Source: SAT2750 sp964476375 (lineage in GTDB: Bacteria > Planctomycetota > Planctomycetia > Pirellulales > Pirellulaceae). From it: a stretch of 64,000 bases of DNA. Each line of letters begins with the position of its first letter. Position 1 is the first letter of the stretch. The notes below the pieces were generated by a model. That model was given only the letters and a program-made list of their open reading frames with translations, searched no databases and was not told the origin of the DNA. Location: NCBI GenBank assembly GCA_964476375.1, contig CAYYZW010000116.1, positions 17,970 to 81,969 on the forward strand. The letters are read 5' to 3'. Of the stretch, positions 27,767 through 35,782 are shown one piece after another. A program made the translations under genes and the position numbers.

Positions 27767-29443
27767 ATGGCCCATCCCAAGCGAACTCTTCTCTCCCTGC
27801 TCGTCCTGTTTGCGACCGTTGTTATTGCAGACTTCCTGCCGGCAAAGGATCTCCGCCGCAAGACCGAGCTGGACCGGTATGTCGCCGCGCCGGATGACAG
27901 TTACCAGTGGAAGATCGTCAGCAGCACGCGGTCGGCCGGCATGACAACCGTGGTGGTCGACATGATCTCGCAGACCTGGCGGACCGAGCAGGAGGTGGAC
28001 CGGCCTGTCTGGCACCACTGGCTCACGATCGCTATCCCGGACAAACCCAAGTCGGATATCGCCATGCTGATGATCGGTGGGGGGGGAAACGGCGGCGACC
28101 CACCCTCCGGCACATCGTCACTCGTACAGGTGATTTCCCGGGCCACGAGTACCGTGGTTGCCGAACTGGGGATGATCCCGAACCAGCCACTGGTCTTTCA
28201 CAAGGACGGGCAGCGGCGAACCGAGGACGACCTGATTGGCTATACCTGGGACCAGTATCTCAAGACCGGTGATCCCACCTGGCCGGCCCGCAACCCGATG
28301 GTCAAGTCCTGCGTGCGGGCGATGGACACGATCACCTCTCTCACCAGCAGCGAGGAGGGAGGGTCTGACCCGGTCACACAATTCGTGGTAGCCGGGGCCT
28401 CCAAGCGGGGCTGGACCACCTGGCTGACCGGCGCCGTGGACAAGCGCGTGGTCGCCATCGTGCCGATCGTGATTGACGTGCTGAACGTGAAAGAATTCAA
28501 CCACCACCACTTCGGTGCCTACGGCTTCTGGGCCCCCTCGATCGGTAATTATGTCGAGCACGGGATCACAGAGCGAGCAGATCATCCTCGCATGCAGTCG
28601 CTCTACGAACTGGTGGACCCTTACTACTACCGGCACCGGCTGACGATGCCCAAGTACATCGTCAATGCGTCCGGCGACCAGTTCTTCCTGCCCGATTCCT
28701 CGCAGTTTTACTTTGATGAGCTCCGTGGGCAGAAGAACCTGCGTTATGTCCCCAACGCCGACCATGGACTGGGGGGGACGGACGCGATCCAAACCATCAC
28801 GGCATTTTATTCACTGGTTCTTGAAGGGCGGGCCACCCCCACCTTTTCCTGGAAACATGAAAGAGACGGGTTCCTGCGAGTCAACGTGGACGAGAAGCCG
28901 ACAGAAGTAAAGCTCTGGCAGGCAACCAATCCGAATGCCCGGGATTTCCGTGTTGAGACACTCGGCCGCATGTACACCAGCGAGGTTCTTGAGCTTGATA
29001 CCAGCGGCGAATACACCGCCTCGATCTCGGAACCGAAGAGCGGCTGGACCGCCTATTTCGTGGAACTCACCTATGACACCGGCGGCCCCTTTCCCCTGAA
29101 ACTGACAACGGACGTCAAGGTGATTCCTGACCTGCTTCCTTTCAAGGACAGGGACTCACAGCGGCCATCCACGATCACGATGCAGGCGGTTGCACCTAAC
29201 CAGGAGGCCGTGGACAAGCTGGCCAAGGCGATCACGTCCGAAGAACTTGGCAAACTGGCCTCGTCCATGCAGCTCTTCGTCGGCCCCACGGGCGAGTCAC
29301 CCGCTGAACTGACCGTGCGGCTTAACTGGAAACCGCTGGGACGATTCCGTCCTGGGCTGGAAGCGACCGGCGGGCTGCTGCGTAGCCTGCAGTGCACGGA
29401 ATTACGGTTCTGGTACGAATCGGGACCACGGGTTGAGGAGTAA
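27767..29443 (+). CDS. PhoPQ-activated pathogenicity-related (PqaA-type) protein
   Basis: A 558-residue exported alpha/beta-hydrolase-like protein of the PhoPQ_related family (leader LLSLLVLFATVVIADFLPA). Family signs are DSYQWKIVSSTRSAG, TWRTEQEVDRPVWHHWLTI, the nucleophile-elbow region FVVAGASKRGWTTWL (near residue 210), VPIVIDVLNVKEFNHHH, and NASGDQFFLPDSSQFYFDEL with the candidate acid and PNADHGLGGTDA with the candidate His. The name comes from a Salmonella relative; the reaction is unknown. It ends 11 nt from the convergent propeller gene, and its partner across the divergent promoter is a sulfatase, so a role in glycan use is possible. Confidence 0.87.
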   Translation: MAHPKRTLLSLLVLFATVVIADFLPAKDLRRKTELDRYVAAPDDSYQWKIVSSTRSAGMTTVVVDMISQTWRTEQEVDRPVWHHWLTIAIPDKPKSDIAMLMIGGGGNGGDPPSGTSSLVQVISRATSTVVAELGMIPNQPLVFHKDGQRRTEDDLIGYTWDQYLKTGDPTWPARNPMVKSCVRAMDTITSLTSSEEGGSDPVTQFVVAGASKRGWTTWLTGAVDKRVVAIVPIVIDVLNVKEFNHHHFGAYGFWAPSIGNYVEHGITERADHPRMQSLYELVDPYYYRHRLTMPKYIVNASGDQFFLPDSSQFYFDELRGQKNLRYVPNADHGLGGTDAIQTITAFYSLVLEGRATPTFSWKHERDGFLRVNVDEKPTEVKLWQATNPNARDFRVETLGRMYTSEVLELDTSGEYTASISEPKSGWTAYFVELTYDTGGPFPLKLTTDVKVIPDLLPFKDRDSQRPSTITMQAVAPNQEAVDKLAKAITSEELGKLASSMQLFVGPTGESPAELTVRLNWKPLGRFRPGLEATGGLLRSLQCTELRFWYESGPRVEE

Positions 29444-29454
29444 GGACGCTCGAT

Positions 29455-30552
29455 CTACTCCCCCGGGACATCGACCACGTAGACCTGTGGCCGACCGGTC
29501 ATGTCCGAGGTGAAAGCCACCCGTTTCCCGTCCGGGCTGAAAGAAGGGTGCGGGTGAGACCACTGTGGTCCGTAGGCGGTCTCGGTCGATTCCTCCTCGA
29601 CCATCGTGGCCCAGCCAGGAGCCTCACCATCGGCAACCAGCGGCGTCAGCTCTTTCCACTGGAAACCCTGGTTGGTGGCTGCGGTCGTACAGAGTGAACG
29701 GTACCGGCCGGTTTCCGGGTCGACCAGCACCAGCCCGATGTCCGGCAGGTGCGTGTCACAGACAATCGATCCTCCGTCAGGACTCGAGGCAATATGCCAG
29801 ACGCTCAGGTCGGAGAGTTCCTTGAGCGTTCCATCCATCTCCACCATCCGCAGGCCATGTCGCCAGTGGCAGACGATCAAGCAACCGCTCCTGCCGAGAA
29901 AGGTCTCGTGGACGAACCACTCCTCCGGCTCGTTCCGGTAAATACAGCGATCATCACTTCCATCGGTACGCACCGCCCACATCCTCGGATCGGGGGGGTC
30001 GGCCGAGTAGATCAACTGGCCGGGATCGGCGGGATGAAACTGGGGGTGGTACAGTGCCCGGACACCGGACAGGATCTCGTGGTCTGCCGTCCCGTCGACC
30101 CGGGCCACCAGCAGGCTGGCTGCATCACCGCGGGTGACCAGGCAGGCCACCTGCTGTCGATCGCAGCTGACGGTCACCTCTCCCAGTCCACAGCCAGGTC
30201 GCTCGGCAACCACCCGGGAGTTTCCACTGGCAAGCTCCAGTTCGTGAACCTGCCCGTCGGTCACAAAGTAAACCCGATCATCGACCACGTTCCCGGAAAA
30301 TGGCTGCAGACCCTCCAGGTCAGTAAGCCTTTGGATCCCACCGTTTTCCAGGCTCACCTTGTAGAGATCCATCTTGCCGGCCCGGTCCGAGGCGAATACC
30401 AGCCAGCGCCCGTCCGAGGAAAACGAGTTGGTGAGGTAATAGAGTGGATGGTTAATGCAGTCGGCACTGGTCAGCCGTGTCACCCGCGCCCCGGTCTGCG
30501 GATCCGGGAAAACCTCCCATTCCGGTGCCCATGACTGCTGATCCACTGCCAT
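29455..30552 (-). CDS. Oligogalacturonate-lyase-like (PL22-type) beta-propeller
   Basis: A 365-residue protein without signal peptide, built of propeller blades (SFSSDGRWLVFASDRAGKMD, WHIASSPDGGSIVCDTH, SFSPDGKRVAFTSDMTGRPQ). Near residue 325 it has Q-W-S-H-P-H, the same Gln-x-x-His-x-His spacing that binds the metal in oligogalacturonate lyase, with an earlier His in VWHIAS. That enzyme splits short unsaturated uronate chains in the cytoplasm. It is the last gene of the sulfatase run, 19 nt after an iduronate-sulfatase-like gene, which fits uptake and final breakdown of a uronic-acid-containing sulfated glycan. Substrate not established; it could be a non-catalytic PD40 relative. Confidence 0.6.
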   Translation of the reverse strand: MAVDQQSWAPEWEVFPDPQTGARVTRLTSADCINHPLYYLTNSFSSDGRWLVFASDRAGKMDLYKVSLENGGIQRLTDLEGLQPFSGNVVDDRVYFVTDGQVHELELASGNSRVVAERPGCGLGEVTVSCDRQQVACLVTRGDAASLLVARVDGTADHEILSGVRALYHPQFHPADPGQLIYSADPPDPRMWAVRTDGSDDRCIYRNEPEEWFVHETFLGRSGCLIVCHWRHGLRMVEMDGTLKELSDLSVWHIASSPDGGSIVCDTHLPDIGLVLVDPETGRYRSLCTTAATNQGFQWKELTPLVADGEAPGWATMVEEESTETAYGPQWSHPHPSFSPDGKRVAFTSDMTGRPQVYVVDVPGE

Positions 30553-30571
30553 CTGGAGTTATCCTCCCAGT

Positions 30572-32053
30572 TTAAAGCCCTGGAATAGGCGCTTTCGGGT
30601 CCAGATCCTCCCCCTGCCAGTTCACCTTACCATCCTTGTATATAAGGATGCGATGCTTGCTCCCGGGGGCCGGCTGCCGATCCACTTCCGGCAGAAAACG
30701 CCGATGTCGAGCCAGTACGCCGGCATGATCCCGATTCGCTGCCAGGTTATGCCACTCGTTGGGATCGGCCTGCATGTCATAAAGTTCCTCGCTGCCATCG
30801 GCGTAGTGGATGTACCGCCAGTTTTCTGACCGCACCGCATGGTTGCCGCGATTGTGGGTCGTGATCGCGGGCCAGCGGCGACGGGCCGAGGCATCCTCAA
30901 GCTGGGGAGTAAGACTGTGTCCCTCCAGCTCCTTCCTGGCCGGCAGGCCACACAGCTCAAGCAGCGTGGGATACATGTCCAGAAGCTCCGCCGGCTTTGT
31001 GCAGACCTGGCCTCCCGTCACGCCGGGCCCGGCAAAGATCAGCGGCACCCGGGTGCCGTCATCCCAGAGCGTGTTCTTGCCGGTAATCATTTTCTCACCC
31101 AGGTGCCAGCCGTGATCCGACCAGAGGACAACAATCGTGTTCTCCTCCAGGCCATTTCGCTTGAGGGCATCGAGCACCCGGCCCACCTGGCTATCGACAA
31201 AGCTGGTACAGGCAAGGTACGAGCGGACCAGGTTCCGCCACTCGTTCTGTTCTTCCAGGAACTTCAGGCGTACCTCCGGCAGGTACCAGTGCAGGTACCA
31301 GGAAAATCGCGGCGTATCCTGGCGGTCGCTTCGCAGGATCTCGGGTAACACGCTGTCGTCATCCGGGTAGAGATCAAACCATTTTTGCGTGGCATAGCAG
31401 GGAACATGGGGCAGGAAAAAACCAACCGAGAGAAAAAAAGGCTCCTGCGGTTTCTCGTCCAGTTTCTCAACCGCCCAGGAGGCGATCTTCCAGTCCCCCT
31501 TGTCCTCGTCCTTGTGAGGAAAAGTGCCCCAGTCCACCAGCGGGTGATTGCCGAACGGGGTGGTGACAAGTTTCTGTGGCGGAATGGGTTTCGAGGTAGC
31601 CGCCGGCCCCAGTTCATCGAATTCCCTGTCCATCGCGCCCCGGCCATAGCGGCCGTGATAGATCTTGCCGGTCGAGTAGTTGCGGTAGCCGTGCTCCGAG
31701 AGGTAATTCGGCAGGCTCACCACATCCTTGAATTCCGGGAGCTGGCGAAACCAGGGAGCAAGCCCATAGATGCCGGTAGAGGAGGGCCGCAGGCCGGTCA
31801 TCAGGCTGGTCCGCGAGGGATTACAGAGCGGCGCCTGGCAGTGGGCGTTGGTAAAAGCAGTCCCGCGACCGGCCAGAGCATCGATATTCGGCGTCTTGAT
31901 CAGTGGGTGTCCACCCAGGTAACCAATCCAGTCATTCTGGTCATCGATGGCAATGAAGAGAATATTTGGCCGCCGGGCGTCCGCCGCACTGGCGGTGGGA
32001 ACCACCATCCCCAGGGTCAGTAACGCCAGGAGCATGATTTGTCGCATTTTCAT
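30572..32053 (-). CDS. Iduronate-2-sulfatase-like secreted sulfatase
   Basis: A 493-residue exported sulfatase (leader IMLLALLTLGMVVPTASA). The metal pair is D37-D38 in FIAIDDQNDW and the formylglycine motif C77-N-P-S-R81. IDDQNDWIGYLGGHP, GLRPSSTGIYG and LWSDHGWHLGEK are typical of the iduronate-2-sulfatase group. AGGAG lies 5-7 nt before the ATG. It should release sulfate from uronic-acid-type residues, which suits the oligogalacturonate-lyase-like gene downstream. Activity needs a formylglycine-generating or anaerobic maturase, neither of which is evident here. Confidence 0.9.
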   Translation of the reverse strand: MKMRQIMLLALLTLGMVVPTASAADARRPNILFIAIDDQNDWIGYLGGHPLIKTPNIDALAGRGTAFTNAHCQAPLCNPSRTSLMTGLRPSSTGIYGLAPWFRQLPEFKDVVSLPNYLSEHGYRNYSTGKIYHGRYGRGAMDREFDELGPAATSKPIPPQKLVTTPFGNHPLVDWGTFPHKDEDKGDWKIASWAVEKLDEKPQEPFFLSVGFFLPHVPCYATQKWFDLYPDDDSVLPEILRSDRQDTPRFSWYLHWYLPEVRLKFLEEQNEWRNLVRSYLACTSFVDSQVGRVLDALKRNGLEENTIVVLWSDHGWHLGEKMITGKNTLWDDGTRVPLIFAGPGVTGGQVCTKPAELLDMYPTLLELCGLPARKELEGHSLTPQLEDASARRRWPAITTHNRGNHAVRSENWRYIHYADGSEELYDMQADPNEWHNLAANRDHAGVLARHRRFLPEVDRQPAPGSKHRILIYKDGKVNWQGEDLDPKAPIPGL

Positions 32054-32073
32054 TGTCTCTCCTGTCTGTTCGT

Positions 32074-33654
32074 TTACTTCTTTCGGTTGTCAGGTACAGC
32101 ACGGCCCGAGCTGGTATCCCTGCGAAAGTTAAGCTGCTTGAGTTCGCCGGTGACCGGAAGCAACTGCCGTTCTCCCAGGCGGTCGACATCCTTTGCCAGC
32201 CGGAACCACTCTTTTGCCATCTGGGCGACCCGCCCAGGGTGCGTGCCGGCAAGATCATTCGTCTCGGTACGGTCGGCGAGCAGGTTATAGAGTTCCCAGC
32301 GACCTCGCTTGGCCGAGACAAGCTTCCAGGGACCCTGGCGAAGAGCGCGGTCCGTACCAAAATGGAAATAGAGCGTCTCGTGAGGCTCGCGGGTTGTTCC
32401 CTCGAAAATAGGCAGCAGGGACTTTCCCTGCAGGGGATCGATCTTCCGCTCGCCCAGCTGGCGGGGATAAGTCGCACCAGCAACATCGATCAAGGTCGCC
32501 ATCAGGTCAATCAGGTGACCAGGCTGTCTTGTCATGCTGCCCGGCTCGGTCTTGAGTCCCTCCGGCCAGTGCACGATCAGTGGCGAGGAGATACCTCCCT
32601 CGTGCTGGTTCTGCTTGTAGAGCCGAAACGGCGTGTTCCCCATGTGTGCCCAGCTGGCATCATAGGTCCAGTAGGACTTGGGATCCCAGGGCTCCAGGTT
32701 CCTGCCCCGGGTTCGCTCGAAAGGACAGGCCCCGTTGTCCGAGCAAAAGAGGATCAACGTGTTGTCCAGGATTCCCTTCGCTTCCAGCTGTTTCACCAGC
32801 CGGCCGACGTTCTGATCCAGCACGTCCACCATGGCCGCGAAAACCTCCATCCGGTCCGCCTCCCAGGCTTTCTCCTTGTCCGAAAGACTCTTCCAGGCCG
32901 GGATGTGGTCGGGCCTGGGACTGAGTTTCCAGCGAGAGGGGACGAGGCCCGAGTCAAGCTGTCGCTGGTACCGCTCCTGCCGCAGCTTGTCCCAGCCGGC
33001 GTCGTAGCGGCCGTCGTACTTCTGGATCTCGGACTCGGGAGCCTGCAGTGGGTAGTGCGGGGCATTAAAGGCCACGTAGAGCAGGAAGGGGTCATCCCTG
33101 GCCGTTGCCTCCTCGAGAAAGTCGAGGGCAAAATCCGTGATCGCGTGGGTCGTATAAAATGGCTTTCCATGGAGAGTCCTGGGGACATCCCATTTTTCTC
33201 CATTGAGCCTGAATGAATCATCCCCGGTGAAGAAGTTGGTGGCCCCGGAGAGATGTCCCCAGTATCGTTCAAAGCCAAAGTCGGTCGGCTGCTGCTGGAG
33301 ATGCCACTTGCCCACCATCGAGGTCGAGTAGCCTGCCTTGCCGAGCACCTCGGCAAACGTGGCACCCCGGTTGAGCCTGGCCCCCCCTGCCTGGTCACAG
33401 TAAAGCCCGGTCAGCAGCGAGACGCGCGATGAGTGGCACTTGGCCGTGTTATAGAAACTGGAAAACTGCAGGCCCCCTGCCGCCAGGGCATCCAGGGTGG
33501 GCGTCTTGATTTCACTGCCATAACAGCCAATGTCGGCAAATCCCAGGTCGTCTGCCATGATCATCACGATATTGGGGCGGTCCGCAGCATGGGTCGCCAT
33601 CGGGACCGCACACGTGATGGCCAGGATCATGCAGGCGAAAGAACTTGTTCTCAT
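32074..33654 (-). CDS. Secreted arylsulfatase
   Basis: A 526-residue exported sulfatase (leader FACMILAITCAVPMATHA). MADDLGFADIGCYG has the metal aspartates; the modification motif is C73-H-S-S-R77, with Ser in the place where many family members have Pro, still an accepted C-x-[SP]-x-R form. MVGKWHLQQQPTDFGFERYW and FCSDNGACPFE hold other active-site residues. It is seventh in the minus-strand sulfatase run, 20 nt before the iduronate-sulfatase-like gene. Substrate unknown. Confidence 0.92.
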   Translation of the reverse strand: MRTSSFACMILAITCAVPMATHAADRPNIVMIMADDLGFADIGCYGSEIKTPTLDALAAGGLQFSSFYNTAKCHSSRVSLLTGLYCDQAGGARLNRGATFAEVLGKAGYSTSMVGKWHLQQQPTDFGFERYWGHLSGATNFFTGDDSFRLNGEKWDVPRTLHGKPFYTTHAITDFALDFLEEATARDDPFLLYVAFNAPHYPLQAPESEIQKYDGRYDAGWDKLRQERYQRQLDSGLVPSRWKLSPRPDHIPAWKSLSDKEKAWEADRMEVFAAMVDVLDQNVGRLVKQLEAKGILDNTLILFCSDNGACPFERTRGRNLEPWDPKSYWTYDASWAHMGNTPFRLYKQNQHEGGISSPLIVHWPEGLKTEPGSMTRQPGHLIDLMATLIDVAGATYPRQLGERKIDPLQGKSLLPIFEGTTREPHETLYFHFGTDRALRQGPWKLVSAKRGRWELYNLLADRTETNDLAGTHPGRVAQMAKEWFRLAKDVDRLGERQLLPVTGELKQLNFRRDTSSGRAVPDNRKK

Positions 33655-33732
33655 GGACTATTTATCTCCAGCTCGCGTACCGATTTTTACAACGTCCTTG
33701 ATATCTCACACTGTCTCCCAAGGCAGCCCTGT

Positions 33733-34044
33733 TTACTGGGGGCTGGGGGAACAGGCATCGCCACAATCCTCCGCTTTTTCTTCCTCGACCATACCGAAAG
33801 CCACACGGGCCGTGGCACCGGTAACCCCGCTGTTGACCGCCGCCGTGACAGCAACCAGTGCACTGAGTTCCTCGTCGGACATTCCGATACCGCGAGCTTT
33901 TTCGATCCGGTTTCGCGTGCAGACCTGGCAGCCTCGCGTCATCGTCACGGCCAGGCCGACCAGGTGTTTCTCTCGTTCGCTCAGCAAGTCCGTGCCGTGC
34001 GTCTCTTTAATGTGATCCACAATTAACGTGTCATCGTAAGCCAT
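33733..34044 (-). CDS. AhpD-like/carboxymuconolactone decarboxylase family protein
   Basis: A 103-residue cytoplasmic all-helical protein with the redox motif C39-Q-V-C42 followed by TRNRIEKARGIGMSDEEL, the AhpD-type CxxC layout. These proteins reduce peroxide-system partners or other thiols. The C-terminal tail has two more cysteines (CGDAC). A strong AAAGGAG lies 7 nt before the ATG. It sits inside the sulfatase run with 69- and 78-nt gaps on either side, an unexpected neighbour; it may protect against or use peroxides made during sugar oxidation. Confidence 0.82.
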   Translation of the reverse strand: MAYDDTLIVDHIKETHGTDLLSEREKHLVGLAVTMTRGCQVCTRNRIEKARGIGMSDEELSALVAVTAAVNSGVTGATARVAFGMVEEEKAEDCGDACSPSPQ

Positions 34045-34113
34045 CTCAGGCTCCTTTCAGGAATGGGATTCATCTGGCCTGTTTGATTTCTTGATGTGCG
34101 ACCGAGGCGGTTC

Positions 34114-35766
34114 TTATTGACCCTTCATCTCCGCGAGCGTGACTCGCCCGTCCTTGTTGGCATCCCGCCTGTTGAATTGCTTGGTCAGCGCCGGCAGATT
34201 CCTGCCCGCCGGGTTGCCGATGTATTCCTTGAGCGTCATGAAACCATCTTTATTCACGTCGCGTCGCTTGAAAAGTACCTCCGGATCGATCGGCGTGCGT
34301 ACTGGCGCCGGCCTGGCATCCGGATCATAGGCAGGGTTCGCTGCCGGCACGACAGCCTCCGTCTCCAGCAGGTAGGCATCCATCTCGGCATTCAACTCCT
34401 TCACAAGCTGCGGTTTGATTTCTGCCAGGTTCCTCGTTTCACCAATATCCTTCTTGAGGTTATAGAGTTCAAAGCGATCGGCACCTTTTTCTCCATCGCC
34501 ATGGAAACGAATCAGCTTCCAGTCACCTTGCCGCAGGAAGGTCGAGGGAATGGTACCTGGCCTGGGAAAATAGCTTGGAACAAAACAACAGATCGACGTG
34601 CGCGGGCCGGCCTTGCCCAGAAGAGCAGGCACCTGGTTGAACCCATCCAGCTTCAAGCCCTCCGGCTTCTTGATTTCCATCATCTCCAGCAGCGTGGGAT
34701 ACCAGTCAGTGCTGGTCAGGAAAGCATCGCTCCTGCTGCCGGCCCTGGTCCGACCCGGCCAGACAACCGCACAGGGCACACGTGAGCCGCCATCGTAGAT
34801 TGTCGCCTTGCCGCCCCGGAGCGGCGCATTGCTGGTCACCGTGATGCCATCCACCTGGCTGTACATGTTACCGCCATTATCCGAGAAGAAAACGATGATC
34901 GTCTTCTCGGTCAGCGCAAGCCGGTCGAGCGTATCGAGCAACCGCCCCACGGCATCATCCAGGCTCTCCACCATCGCTCCATAAACAGGAAGTCGCTGGG
35001 GACTCTCTGGATCTGCTTTCCCGGCGTACTTGTCAATCAACTCCTGCTTCCCGTCCCAGGGACCATGCACCGAGAAAGCCCAGTAGTTGAGGAAGAATGG
35101 CCTGTCCCTGTTCTTCTCGATAAAGGAAATCGCCTCGCTGGCCATGCGATCTTCAATATGCTCGTTTGGCACCGCCGGATCAAAATCAAGTTTGTCCGGA
35201 AATCGCCAGGGTGCCACGTAGGATCCGGCCGGCCCAGGTCCCCACCAGTGCGGCACGTCCGTATCAAATCCATGCTCAAGCGGTGTGTAGGGATCATGGC
35301 CCAGGTGCCACTTGCCAAAGTGGCCGGTGACATATCCGGCTCCCTGGATGGTTTCGGCCAGGGTCGTGTACTTCGTATCAAGTCGAGTAACACTCCGCGC
35401 CAGGCGCATCTTGAGATTCGCTGGACCCTGCGGTGGCATTTTCTTTTCCAGGTTCACACCAGGAAGATGTCCGGCCGCACTGATGAACCCCGTCCGTGCA
35501 GGTTCCAGGCCGGTCATGATGCTCGACCGTGTGGGCGAGCAGAGCGGGTGCGCCGTGTAGGCGTTGGTAAAAAGGACGCCCCTTTTTGCCAACCGCTCGA
35601 TGTTCGGCGTCTCGTAGAAACGGGTGGTTCCATAGAGCGTGGTATCACTCCAGCCCAGGTCATCAGCCAGGATAAAGACCAGGTTCGGACGCTCATCGGC
35701 CGCCAGTGCCGTGGCCAGCACAAGCCAGGGGCTGGCCAGCAGGATCCATCGCAGTCGCTTCACCAT
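34114..35766 (-). CDS. Secreted sulfatase with C-terminal EF-hand pair
   Basis: Read from ATG 35766 (leader LRWILLASPWLVLATALAAD) this gives 550 residues; the frame stays open upstream to 36126 only as antisense of the next gene. Metal aspartates are in FILADDLGWSD, the formylglycine motif is C76-S-P-T-R80, and FGKWHLGHDPYTPLEHGFD and FFSDNGGNMYS follow. The last 60 residues hold two calcium loops, DVNKDGFMTLKE and DANKDGRVTLAE. The EF-hands may stabilise the enzyme or bind it to surface material. It is 16 nt after the HEAT-repeat sulfatase. Confidence 0.92.
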   Translation of the reverse strand: MVKRLRWILLASPWLVLATALAADERPNLVFILADDLGWSDTTLYGTTRFYETPNIERLAKRGVLFTNAYTAHPLCSPTRSSIMTGLEPARTGFISAAGHLPGVNLEKKMPPQGPANLKMRLARSVTRLDTKYTTLAETIQGAGYVTGHFGKWHLGHDPYTPLEHGFDTDVPHWWGPGPAGSYVAPWRFPDKLDFDPAVPNEHIEDRMASEAISFIEKNRDRPFFLNYWAFSVHGPWDGKQELIDKYAGKADPESPQRLPVYGAMVESLDDAVGRLLDTLDRLALTEKTIIVFFSDNGGNMYSQVDGITVTSNAPLRGGKATIYDGGSRVPCAVVWPGRTRAGSRSDAFLTSTDWYPTLLEMMEIKKPEGLKLDGFNQVPALLGKAGPRTSICCFVPSYFPRPGTIPSTFLRQGDWKLIRFHGDGEKGADRFELYNLKKDIGETRNLAEIKPQLVKELNAEMDAYLLETEAVVPAANPAYDPDARPAPVRTPIDPEVLFKRRDVNKDGFMTLKEYIGNPAGRNLPALTKQFNRRDANKDGRVTLAEMKGQ

Positions 35767-35782
35767 TTCGACAGATTCCCTT

